Below are positions 5,714 through 13,355 of a stretch of 16,292 nucleotides of DNA, one piece after another. The position numbers were made by a program, and so were the translations under genes. The stretch covers positions 1 through 16,292 of the forward strand of contig JAISRY010000123.1 in NCBI GenBank assembly GCA_031273385.1, read 5' to 3'. The notes under the pieces were generated by a model. It made no database searches, was not told where the DNA came from, and saw only the letters and a list, made by a program, of their open reading frames with translations. The stretch is from Tannerellaceae bacterium. Lineage in GTDB: Bacteria; Bacteroidota; Bacteroidia; Bacteroidales; Tannerellaceae. Position 1 is the first letter of the stretch. Each line of letters opens with the position of its first letter.

Positions 5714-8700
5714 TTAATCTTCAATAATCACCCGGAAACCGACATTGTACACACGCTGCCACGGATAATAGGGCTTACGGGCATACGCCGTCGAGAACTT
5801 CGGACGGTCGATCCACGACCCTCCGCGTACCACTTTATATTCCGACGTCGCTTTCGACTTCTCCGTATAGGGGTACGAAAGGTAATCCGAGCGTGTCCAC
5901 TCCGCAATATTCCCGTGCATACTGTACAAACCGTAGGGGTTGGGGCGGTAGCTCCTGGAATCGACCTGTATCATGTTGCCGTCGTCTACGTTTTCAGCCT
6001 TGGGGATGAAATTGTAGTACGGAAACCATGAGCTGTTCGGCGACATGGGCTGCGGGTCGATCCCGCTGACGGCCATCTTCGACAGCTGGCTGTCCGCCAT
6101 GTTCTCAAACGGGGCGAAGTCCGAATTGAGGTTGCCGAACCAGAAGTCGGCGTCGCTCCCCGCACGGCAAGCCCATTCCCATTGCGCTTCGGTAGGCAGC
6201 GAGACCGGTAGCCCCGTCTTTTCGCTCAACAGGCGGCAATAGGCGGCGGCATCTTCGTAACTGACGCGGATCACCGGCTGGTGCGGCAAATTGGCATCAT
6301 AGCCCGGACGGGTATGATCTTTCCAGAACTGGTCGACATAACGGCTGTCGTGCCCGGGGACAAGCACATTGTACTGCGCATTGGTGACCTCTACTTCAGC
6401 CATCCAGAACGCCTTGTCGACCTTTGCTTTAAAGGCCGGACGGTTGTCTTTCGTCCCATTGAAGCTGCCCATCACGAACTGCCCGGCAGGTATGCGGACA
6501 AAGGTCATCTTAATGCCCGGGGCAAGCTCGATCTCCTTGCGGGTCTCGGTCTCTTTGGCCAGCATCGCCTTGACGGACTCGCCATTGAACGGCCATCCTT
6601 TCAGCGTCACCTCTTTCTCCTTTACCGGAGCGCTCTTTTCAGGCAGCTCGGCTTTGATCTCCCCTTTGCCTTTCAGGTATACCGCATAGTCGGCGATCTC
6701 CTTTTGCCAATCCACGCCGGCGCCACAACCGTATTTGTCCGTCAGCTCCTTGCGGCGGGCGATCTGGTTGTATCCCTTATAGGGGAAGCCTTTGTAGTCG
6801 TTCGCATCGAAGTAGCCCTTGTCGGGCGCGTTGTAGTCGATCCAGTTGTAGAGCGCTTTCCACTCGTCGTCGGTCAGTTTGACATTGAAATGGCCTTTCC
6901 GCAGGATACGCACCAGTTCGCTGGTATTCGCATGGTATTCATACGGCTGGAGAACGAGCATATCCGCTTCCGGCCCCTGACGGTGTACGTAGGGGTGCAG
7001 GTTCAGGTAAGAGGAGCCGAAGTTGCGTTTGTCTTTCTTCCCGCCGCGCAGGTCGAAAGCTTTGCCCTCGCCGTTATGACAGGCTATGCAGGCGCGGTCT
7101 AACACCGGCTGTACCTCCAGGTCGTAGGTAAACGAACGAACGCCGCCCTCCGGCAGGGTCAGGCTGATGGGACTCTTCTGCGAAGCCAGCACGCGCTTGG
7201 GGATAGGGATCTGGTTCTGATCCTCGTGACACCCGACGCACGATACGATTTCGCCCGGCATACCGGTAAACCAGCTACGCATCCATTGCACCGCCGCGCC
7301 ATCCTTATCCAACGGCTGGATAGAGATCGGCGTATTGGCCGGCACCTTGAAGATCACCGAACCGTCTTCCTCCACAGGCACCTTTCCCAACAGCCGTTTG
7401 ATATCCCATCCGCTCTGGATACCCATCGCGTAATGGTCTGATTCGGTATGTAGGTAGGCATATTCATAGCCGTGGATACGCAGCTCTTTGATCGTTCCGC
7501 GGGGGACATTGCGCAACCCCTCGCCCTCGTAAATATCCTGTATGAAAATAGTAGCCTCCTTTTCGTCCAGCTTCACACGGTCGGGTATGGCCGGGGGGAC
7601 GTTTGTCGTACGGACGACGATCGGGCTGATAAACCCTTCGCCCTCCTGTTTCATGAGGCAGGTCACGTTGTCGAAGACGTCCACCAGGTAAAGCCCCCAC
7701 AGGTCTTGCGGGTTTAATTTGGCGGAGACAAGGTAATATTTGTCGTCCAGCGGGGTGGGTTTGACGAACTGCGGCCATACGCCGTTGACCAGCTCATCCT
7801 TAATCTCGGGGATAATAGGCCGGTTCCGGTGGGGGATCTCCTGTATCATCCCCTCGACGCCCTTGCGCGACTTCGTCGGGTCGAACAGGATCATACGCCC
7901 CGAACGGGCAATGCCGTGGTGGCCGGAGATGACCCCCACGAATGCCGAAGAGTGCCCCGGCAAAGGCTGTATATCGAATGTACTGTTCGGGAACATCGCC
8001 CCGCTGCCGAACAGGGAGCGGTTGTCCGTCCCGTCCGGGTTCATGTGCATCACGATACGGGAGAAATAGTGCGTCAGGTCGGTGTATTCCCAACGGGTAT
8101 ACATCACGCGCCCGTTGTGCATAATCACCGGGTTCCAGTTGGCATCCTGGTCGAACGTCAGGCGGCGCATGTTCTTGTCTTTCGGGTTATAAAGCACCAT
8201 ATTCCCTACCGGGTCGCTCCCGCTGACGCAGGGTACGCCCTGGTATCCGATATTCGAATTGGCGATCACCCGTCCGTCGGGCAGCCAGGTACCGTCATAA
8301 AATTCCAACTCCGGTTCGGTCGTTTCGACCAGCGGCCTAAGCCCCGTCCCGTCTAATTTCACTTCAAACACATTCCAGCGCTTATCCGGCATCAGGGAGG
8401 TAAACATGACGCGATCCCCGTTCCAGTGAAGCTTCAGGTCGGCAATGGAAGCCGACGCTTCGGGCTTATACACTGTCCGGGTTTGAATATCCCCCCTCAG
8501 ATTGGTCAGTTCGATAATATCGGCATCAAACCCATCACGACGGGTAGATTGCTGGTTGCTCCAGTTATTGGCCTGCGTACCCAGGTCGGGAGCCATTGCC
8601 CGGCGGGCATTAGCGCCCAGCTTAAAACGGGTGGCCAGCACCTTGTCAACGTCCAGCAACGGGTTGGCGAGCAGGAGCGTGCGTTTGTTGGCGATGGCCT

Positions 8701-9715
8701 TTTCTGCGGCGGCCAGAGCCTTTTCATCACCCTGGTATATCGCGCTGAACCCTTGCTTTATCAGCTGTTCCAATTCGTCCATGACGGGTTGGTACCGGGC
8801 GGCGTCAAATTCTTTCCGCTTCTTCATGTCGTCGAACGCCAGGCGAATCGCTTCGATGTTCAACCATTCAAGCTCGGCCTGCAGGTCGCTGATGCGTTGC
8901 GCTTTTTCGTAAAGTTGCAGGTAACCGCCTATTTGCTTGTCTACCTCTTTCTCCTGCCCAACCTGTTCTATCTCTTTGCTGAAGAACGAACCGTCCTTGA
9001 AACGGTCGGCCATCTTCGTGAGGATATCCCGTTCGGCGGAAGCGTCGGTCGTGATCAACCAGTTTTCCAACCCGTTGGTATGCGCACCGAAAGCGCCTAT
9101 CTCCGACGGATAGGCGGACAACAGACGTTTCGCCTCCTCTTCGGGATAGAGGTTCAAGACGTAAAAATAGACGCTCCCCGTCGTCGATTGGTCGGCGATG
9201 CCCACTTCCGTTTCAAAGCGGGCGTATTCCTTTCCGATATCGTATACCGCCATCCCGTTGGCATGGCAGAGGACGCTATGGTCGTACTTTACGCCTCCTA
9301 TCTTGATGGGTTTCCCTGAAAAATCCTGGTTCTTGCGTATCCCCCCCGAACCGGTCACGGCATATACGGGATCCAACTCATCCAACCAGACAGAAGAGCC
9401 GTCGGCCTTAATCAGCCGTGCGTTCGCCCAGACGCCCCAGTCCCAACCGTTGCCATCCGGCCCGCCGTCGGTGATGAGTACCAACTGGCTTTGTCCCGTC
9501 AGGTTGGCGGAAAGGGGGACTGTCTTCTGTTGCGCCTTTATCCATGCCGACCGGACAGGCATCCCTGCCTTGCCCAGCTTCGCACGGAGTTCAGCCTTTT
9601 GCTTTACTGATGCATCAATCCAGCTATCCGCCTTTTTGCTTTTCTGTGCAACGGAAAGGCAGGTGGAAGATAAAAAGAGCAGGATCAATACGATACATTT
9701 ATTCATGTGTTTCAA
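5714..9715 (-). CDS. Exported 1333-residue mosaic protein: NPCBM, beta-propeller, two c-type haem motifs, FGE/SUMF1-like domain
   Basis: Residues 1-23 form a signal peptide. Residues 75-195 look like an NPCBM carbohydrate-binding module (ITDGGPDGNGWDWGVWANAR, then YDHSVLCHANG). A helical linker (about 225-360) follows. Residues 420-700 contain TolB/PD40-like propeller blades (LKLDG, DGTWLPDGRV, MNPDGTDNRSL). The haem part has CVGCH at 826-830 and CIACH at 876-880. The run WFTGMPGEIVSCVGCHED resembles the large family related to the hydrazine synthase alpha subunit of anammox bacteria, though nothing here indicates hydrazine chemistry. Residues 1068-1331 form an FGE/SUMF1-type domain (VRIPAGQFVMGS, LPTEAQWEWACRAG, YSMHGNIAEW, VVRGGSW, VGFRVI). 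The two FGE catalytic cysteines appear to be absent after GGSW. The likely role is recognition and oxidation of a carbohydrate-like ligand outside the cytoplasm; the actual reaction is unknown. It lies just upstream of ccsBA. Confidence 0.85.
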   Translation of the reverse strand: MKHMNKCIVLILLFLSSTCLSVAQKSKKADSWIDASVKQKAELRAKLGKAGMPVRSAWIKAQQKTVPLSANLTGQSQLVLITDGGPDGNGWDWGVWANARLIKADGSSVWLDELDPVYAVTGSGGIRKNQDFSGKPIKIGGVKYDHSVLCHANGMAVYDIGKEYARFETEVGIADQSTTGSVYFYVLNLYPEEEAKRLLSAYPSEIGAFGAHTNGLENWLITTDASAERDILTKMADRFKDGSFFSKEIEQVGQEKEVDKQIGGYLQLYEKAQRISDLQAELEWLNIEAIRLAFDDMKKRKEFDAARYQPVMDELEQLIKQGFSAIYQGDEKALAAAEKAIANKRTLLLANPLLDVDKVLATRFKLGANARRAMAPDLGTQANNWSNQQSTRRDGFDADIIELTNLRGDIQTRTVYKPEASASIADLKLHWNGDRVMFTSLMPDKRWNVFEVKLDGTGLRPLVETTEPELEFYDGTWLPDGRVIANSNIGYQGVPCVSGSDPVGNMVLYNPKDKNMRRLTFDQDANWNPVIMHNGRVMYTRWEYTDLTHYFSRIVMHMNPDGTDNRSLFGSGAMFPNSTFDIQPLPGHSSAFVGVISGHHGIARSGRMILFDPTKSRKGVEGMIQEIPHRNRPIIPEIKDELVNGVWPQFVKPTPLDDKYYLVSAKLNPQDLWGLYLVDVFDNVTCLMKQEGEGFISPIVVRTTNVPPAIPDRVKLDEKEATIFIQDIYEGEGLRNVPRGTIKELRIHGYEYAYLHTESDHYAMGIQSGWDIKRLLGKVPVEEDGSVIFKVPANTPISIQPLDKDGAAVQWMRSWFTGMPGEIVSCVGCHEDQNQIPIPKRVLASQKSPISLTLPEGGVRSFTYDLEVQPVLDRACIACHNGEGKAFDLRGGKKDKRNFGSSYLNLHPYVHRQGPEADMLVLQPYEYHANTSELVRILRKGHFNVKLTDDEWKALYNWIDYNAPDKGYFDANDYKGFPYKGYNQIARRKELTDKYGCGAGVDWQKEIADYAVYLKGKGEIKAELPEKSAPVKEKEVTLKGWPFNGESVKAMLAKETETRKEIELAPGIKMTFVRIPAGQFVMGSFNGTKDNRPAFKAKVDKAFWMAEVEVTNAQYNVLVPGHDSRYVDQFWKDHTRPGYDANLPHQPVIRVSYEDAAAYCRLLSEKTGLPVSLPTEAQWEWACRAGSDADFWFGNLNSDFAPFENMADSQLSKMAVSGIDPQPMSPNSSWFPYYNFIPKAENVDDGNMIQVDSRSYRPNPYGLYSMHGNIAEWTRSDYLSYPYTEKSKATSEYKVVRGGSWIDRPKFSTAYARKPYYPWQRVYNVGFRVIIED

Positions 9716-9737
9716 TTATAAGGATGCGATGATTCAA

Positions 9738-10451
9738 TTATAATGCCGCTTTCGGATCGGAGAAACGCAGGCCGGCTCCATCATGGTAACTTGCCCATTC
9801 GTCCACGATAGCGCCCTCAGGCCCGGCCATCATGAAGTGGAACGTCTCCTCCTTTTTCAGGTGTATAATCTCCCCTACATGCTGAACCACATAGTTTTTA
9901 CTTCTCACCGCCGCATGGCTCTCCGGGGTCGGGACGACATCCGGCGTGGCCTCGCCCACTTCGGAGAAGTTATAGACCCATCCCTTCGTCACCATCCACG
10001 ACTCAAACTTGGGAGCATACGCCGTCCTCACATGTGCATGTTCCGCAATCATCTGCCCGGGAAGCAGATAGATGGCATGCGCAAAATAGTTATGCACAGG
10101 GTCGTTTACCCAGAAAACGCCACCCATACCTACATGTTCGAAATCGCCTAATCCGAAATCGACTACCCACATCTCTTTCTCCATAAACGGAGTGAAAGGA
10201 ACGCCGTAGAATTCAAACATATCCTTGTATGCCTGCAATGCTACCTCCTGATTGAACTTGCCGTCTGTATAAAAGTCGGCGTTCGTGTACTTTTTTGAAT
10301 ACTTCATCTCTTTTTTATTTTTACAACCATCTGTTTTTTCACTACAACAACCGGCCGTATCATGCGACGCCGTTTTGTTTGTACAAGCCACTGTCGAGAA
10401 GATGAACATTCCCAACACCACTGATTTCATTAATCCCTTTTTCATATTCAT
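9738..10451 (-). CDS. Cupin-fold lipoprotein, D-lyxose isomerase-like metal motif
   Basis: The 237-residue product has a lysine-rich N-terminus, a hydrophobic stretch and a probable lipobox ending at Cys23 (FIFSTVAC), so it should be anchored in a membrane facing the periplasm or exterior. A polar, cysteine-bearing linker follows (Cys35, Cys36, Cys43). The cupin core carries LLPGQMIAEHAH (129-140), then KFESWMV (148-154), and HF at 205-206. His138, His140, Glu150 and His205 are likely metal ligands. The H-x-H ... K-x-E order resembles D-lyxose ketol-isomerases, with an insertion between the two halves of the motif. It could bind or isomerise a sugar, or act as a dioxygenase-type cupin. It lies between the Rid-like and mosaic cytochrome genes with 22-base gaps on both sides. 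Confidence 0.7.
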   Translation of the reverse strand: MNMKKGLMKSVVLGMFIFSTVACTNKTASHDTAGCCSEKTDGCKNKKEMKYSKKYTNADFYTDGKFNQEVALQAYKDMFEFYGVPFTPFMEKEMWVVDFGLGDFEHVGMGGVFWVNDPVHNYFAHAIYLLPGQMIAEHAHVRTAYAPKFESWMVTKGWVYNFSEVGEATPDVVPTPESHAAVRSKNYVVQHVGEIIHLKKEETFHFMMAGPEGAIVDEWASYHDGAGLRFSDPKAAL

Positions 10452-10473
10452 TTGTTTTTTCGTTAGTAAAACT

Positions 10474-11568
10474 TTATAGTATAGCTATTCCTTCTATTTC
10501 AATCAATAATTCATCACGGCATACGTCCGCGCACATATAGGAGATGGGGATAGGAAGATTGTAGGTATTCATCAATCGTTCGGACTCCTCATAATCGTCT
10601 TTGTTCTTAAGGTATATGCGAAGCATCATCAACCGGGCATCCCCCGTAAGCTGCGCAATGTTTTCCATCGTAATATGCAGCTGCCGCTCCAGGCCTACAC
10701 CTTTCAGGCTCTCCTCTCCGCGGATCGCGGCGGTACCCGAAACATAGACCAGCTTCCGCCGGCCAAAGGCCATACTCTTTGCCCGTTCAAACTTTGGCGT
10801 GGCCTTTTTCTCACCCGAAACCTCCAATACCCTTTCCGAATAGGCATGAGCCGCCACCTGCAACCGGTTGTCGATCGGCGTAGCGAAAGCCTCCGGCGAA
10901 GCGAACAGCGCCGCATCGAAATCGACCAGCACGCCCCCCAGGTTTGTCCCTATCCCGGTAGCCGCTGGAAAACCGTTCGCCCACTGCGTCTTATCGTAGA
11001 AATCGCTCCGTGCGTTGTTGAAGCTCTGGTAGTTCTGCCGCCCCTCCTGGTAACCGGTGATCTGCTCGATATAGTTCCATTGACGGATAATGCTGTGGAT
11101 GGGAAACCCCTCCAATGCCAGCAGTTTCTCGATCAGGCGGAAGACCTCTACCGACTGCTGTTCGACCGTATGGCGGAGCAGGTCGTTCTGGAATCCGCCG
11201 GCAAAGAGGAAACGCCCGCTCCCGTTCTCCAGCACGACGTAAGGGTAGCCGTCCAGCCGTTTGTAATGCACCTTGTCGTCCGCATCGGGAGCGTAACTGT
11301 GTACCTCCAGGATAAGCGGCGCATTCAGGGGCGGTTGTGAAACATAGCTTAAGGTCGGTTCCTGTTCGCCATAATAGGCGCTGGCCTTATCCCATAAAAC
11401 GCGCCGGCGAAGCAGGTATTCTTCATTCGTAGCCGGCGTCCCGAAAAACGCCAGCCTCAACACGGCTTCATCTTCGGGGATTTGCGCCAACAGGCGGTCG
11501 ATCATCACCGGAAAAGCCTCTTTCTCTGTCCTAAAGATCCTATAGTTTATTTTTTCGCAATAATTCAT
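10474..11568 (-). CDS. Rid (YjgF)-superfamily protein of the chorismatase-like (FkbO/Hyg5/XanB2) type
   Basis: The 364-residue protein has a long N-terminal region and a C-terminal Rid domain, the layout of chorismatases. Recognisable blocks are IRQWNYIEQITG (161-172), the run from QNYQSFNNAR (178-187) to FPAATGIG (200-207), LVDFDA (214-219), LVYVSGTAAIRGE (273-285) and ADVCRDELLIEIEG (347-360). Arg351 and Glu357 or Glu359 fall where Rid proteins and chorismatases keep functional residues. Chorismatases hydrolyse chorismate to dihydroxycyclohexadiene or hydroxybenzoate products; more distant relatives deaminate enamines or imines. No secretion signal is present, so it should be cytoplasmic, unlike the exported proteins on both sides. 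Its role in this operon is unclear. A Rid-like hydrolysis of a reactive intermediate is as plausible as chorismate use. Confidence 0.72.
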   Translation of the reverse strand: MNYCEKINYRIFRTEKEAFPVMIDRLLAQIPEDEAVLRLAFFGTPATNEEYLLRRRVLWDKASAYYGEQEPTLSYVSQPPLNAPLILEVHSYAPDADDKVHYKRLDGYPYVVLENGSGRFLFAGGFQNDLLRHTVEQQSVEVFRLIEKLLALEGFPIHSIIRQWNYIEQITGYQEGRQNYQSFNNARSDFYDKTQWANGFPAATGIGTNLGGVLVDFDAALFASPEAFATPIDNRLQVAAHAYSERVLEVSGEKKATPKFERAKSMAFGRRKLVYVSGTAAIRGEESLKGVGLERQLHITMENIAQLTGDARLMMLRIYLKNKDDYEESERLMNTYNLPIPISYMCADVCRDELLIEIEGIAIL

Positions 11569-11585
11569 CTATTCTATTTCTAAAT

Positions 11586-13355
11586 TTATAAAGAGTTTAC
11601 GTATTCAGACAGGGCTTCGACCTCTTTTTTCGATAGCTTCCTGTCCACGCCATGTTTGTGTACCTCAAAGACCTCTTCCATCGTCGCGGCGCGTCCGTCA
11701 AACAGGTAGGGAGCCGTCCGCCAGACCTCAACCAGGGCAGGCGTATCCCATCCTTTTTCAAATTCGATATCTTCCCCGATGCGGTGCATCTTCATATCCG
11801 TATAATAGGGCCCGCTGTGACATTCGCCACACTTTAACTTCTCAAAGACCTTACGCCCCTCTTTCGCCTTTTCCGACAGTTCGCCGTTCACTAAATAGGG
11901 GCTGGGGACGGGGCGTAGCGCTTTCAGGTAGTCGTCTACGCACGAAGAGCGCTCCTCGTCGATATCATAAAACTGGATATGGGTGAATCCCTTATGCACG
12001 GCTATTTCCGCCGACGCGCGAATGCCCGAAATCATACAGGGAGGGGTGGCATGGCTATAAAGCAGGCTTTTGCAGTTCTTGGAATTGCCTACGCCGTCGT
12101 TCATCAGGTCCCAGTTCATCGCATCCATACGGGCATCCCCCGGGTGGCAGCCGTTACAGCTTTGCCAACCCTGGAAACAGTTGGTGGCATCGTTGAAATA
12201 CTTCTCCCCCCGGTGTTCGCGGCTTTCCGTACGGCCGGGATTCATCTCCACCGCTTGTACCTCATGGCTATGGATGTCGACGATATTCAGCACATCGGCA
12301 AAATAGGTCGGGATAAACAGTTTGTCGCCGGCAAAAAGCAGGGTACGCGGCCCGTTTCCCTCCAGGGGAACCCGTTTGCGTAGCCCGTAAAGGAAGCGGA
12401 GGTCATAGTCCAACGCCGCCTTGTCGGGGTAGGCCTCGAACTTTTTCCGCATCGCCTGGTGGTCAATAATGCTGACTTCGTGCGTGCCGGAATGGGTAAT
12501 AAACAGCTGCTCCTCATCACACGCGATACTCCATATACCGGCGGCGCCCCTTTCCGGCTCGTCCACCAGGACAGCCCCCAGAAAGGCCTGCTCCCCCACG
12601 TCGATGATACTGAATGCGCTCGTATTCATCCACCCTTGCTGCAACTGGGAGGTCGGGACGGTAAAACGCCCCAGGTTATGCGATACATAGATATATTTCC
12701 CGTCGGGGGAGATGCATATCCCGCGCAAGGCATTGCTGCCATTGGCCAACTGGATATCCTTTATCTTCTTAAAACCGTTCATGTCGATCACAGACACGCA
12801 GGAGGCTACGACATCCACATCCGCCCGTTGCGCCGGCAGGTAGTTCGTCACGAACAGGTACCGCCCGTCTTTGCTGAAAACGGCGGATTTAGGTTCGCGC
12901 AGGACTTTGGCCATACGTACCACCTCCCGTTTAGCCAGGTCAATTTCAACCACCGTATTGGAGAACTGGTTACATACATAAATATGTTTCCTGTCCGCCC
13001 CGAACAGCGGATAGCAGGCGCCCGACCCTGTGGGGATGGTCGCTTCGACCTCTCCCGATTCAAGCGAGAGGATGTGCAGTTTCCCGGCCTTTTCAAACGT
13101 CGTGATATAGGCTTTGCCGTCATCAATAAGCAAACCGGTAGGCGTTTCGTCCATCGGATAGGAACGGATCAGCTTCGTCCCATCGGGGGAAAACAGGTCT
13201 ACCCGCTTCATCCCTTTCTGCGCGAGCAGGATCTCCCCCTTTCCATTCCGCGCGATATCCGTCGTGAAGAATGGCGGGCTATCGGCTAAAGCCCCTGAAA
13301 GGGAGCAGCAGAGAGCCATCGTCAGCCATGCATGTTTCACCATATATCTATTCAT
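11586..13355 (-). CDS. Exported YVTN-type beta-propeller fused to a di-haem MauG/cytochrome c peroxidase-like domain
   Basis: The 589-residue protein starts with a signal peptide (cleavage probably after ALA, about residue 24). Residues 35-365 form a YVTN/NHL-like propeller with repeated blades such as HIYVCNQFSNTVVEIDL (124-140), GRYLFVTN (164-171) and DGKYIYVSHN (218-227). The C-terminal part has haem motifs CNGCH (400-404) and CGECH (509-513), and the run WDTPALVEVWRTAPYLFDGR (536-555) typical of MauG/CcpA di-haem peroxidases. It probably moves electrons or oxidises a bound substrate outside the cytoplasm. Its ATG follows the iclR-type stop directly (TGAATG), so translation is likely coupled. 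A second in-frame ATG at 13343 would give a shorter, equally good signal peptide. CcsBA in the same operon would mature it. Confidence 0.87.
   Translation of the reverse strand: MNRYMVKHAWLTMALCCSLSGALADSPPFFTTDIARNGKGEILLAQKGMKRVDLFSPDGTKLIRSYPMDETPTGLLIDDGKAYITTFEKAGKLHILSLESGEVEATIPTGSGACYPLFGADRKHIYVCNQFSNTVVEIDLAKREVVRMAKVLREPKSAVFSKDGRYLFVTNYLPAQRADVDVVASCVSVIDMNGFKKIKDIQLANGSNALRGICISPDGKYIYVSHNLGRFTVPTSQLQQGWMNTSAFSIIDVGEQAFLGAVLVDEPERGAAGIWSIACDEEQLFITHSGTHEVSIIDHQAMRKKFEAYPDKAALDYDLRFLYGLRKRVPLEGNGPRTLLFAGDKLFIPTYFADVLNIVDIHSHEVQAVEMNPGRTESREHRGEKYFNDATNCFQGWQSCNGCHPGDARMDAMNWDLMNDGVGNSKNCKSLLYSHATPPCMISGIRASAEIAVHKGFTHIQFYDIDEERSSCVDDYLKALRPVPSPYLVNGELSEKAKEGRKVFEKLKCGECHSGPYYTDMKMHRIGEDIEFEKGWDTPALVEVWRTAPYLFDGRAATMEEVFEVHKHGVDRKLSKKEVEALSEYVNSL

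Noticed and set aside
8426..9319. Long plus-strand open frame opposite the mosaic gene (also 6281-7102, 3362-4081, 12459-13289, 10675-11340)
   Set aside because: They lie fully antisense to well-supported genes with clear domains, show no recognisable family, and are expected by chance in GC-rich coding DNA.
5714..9715. A hydrazine synthase and anammox metabolism
   Set aside because: Only the propeller/haem part resembles the alpha-subunit family, which is widespread. No beta or gamma subunits or other anammox genes are present.
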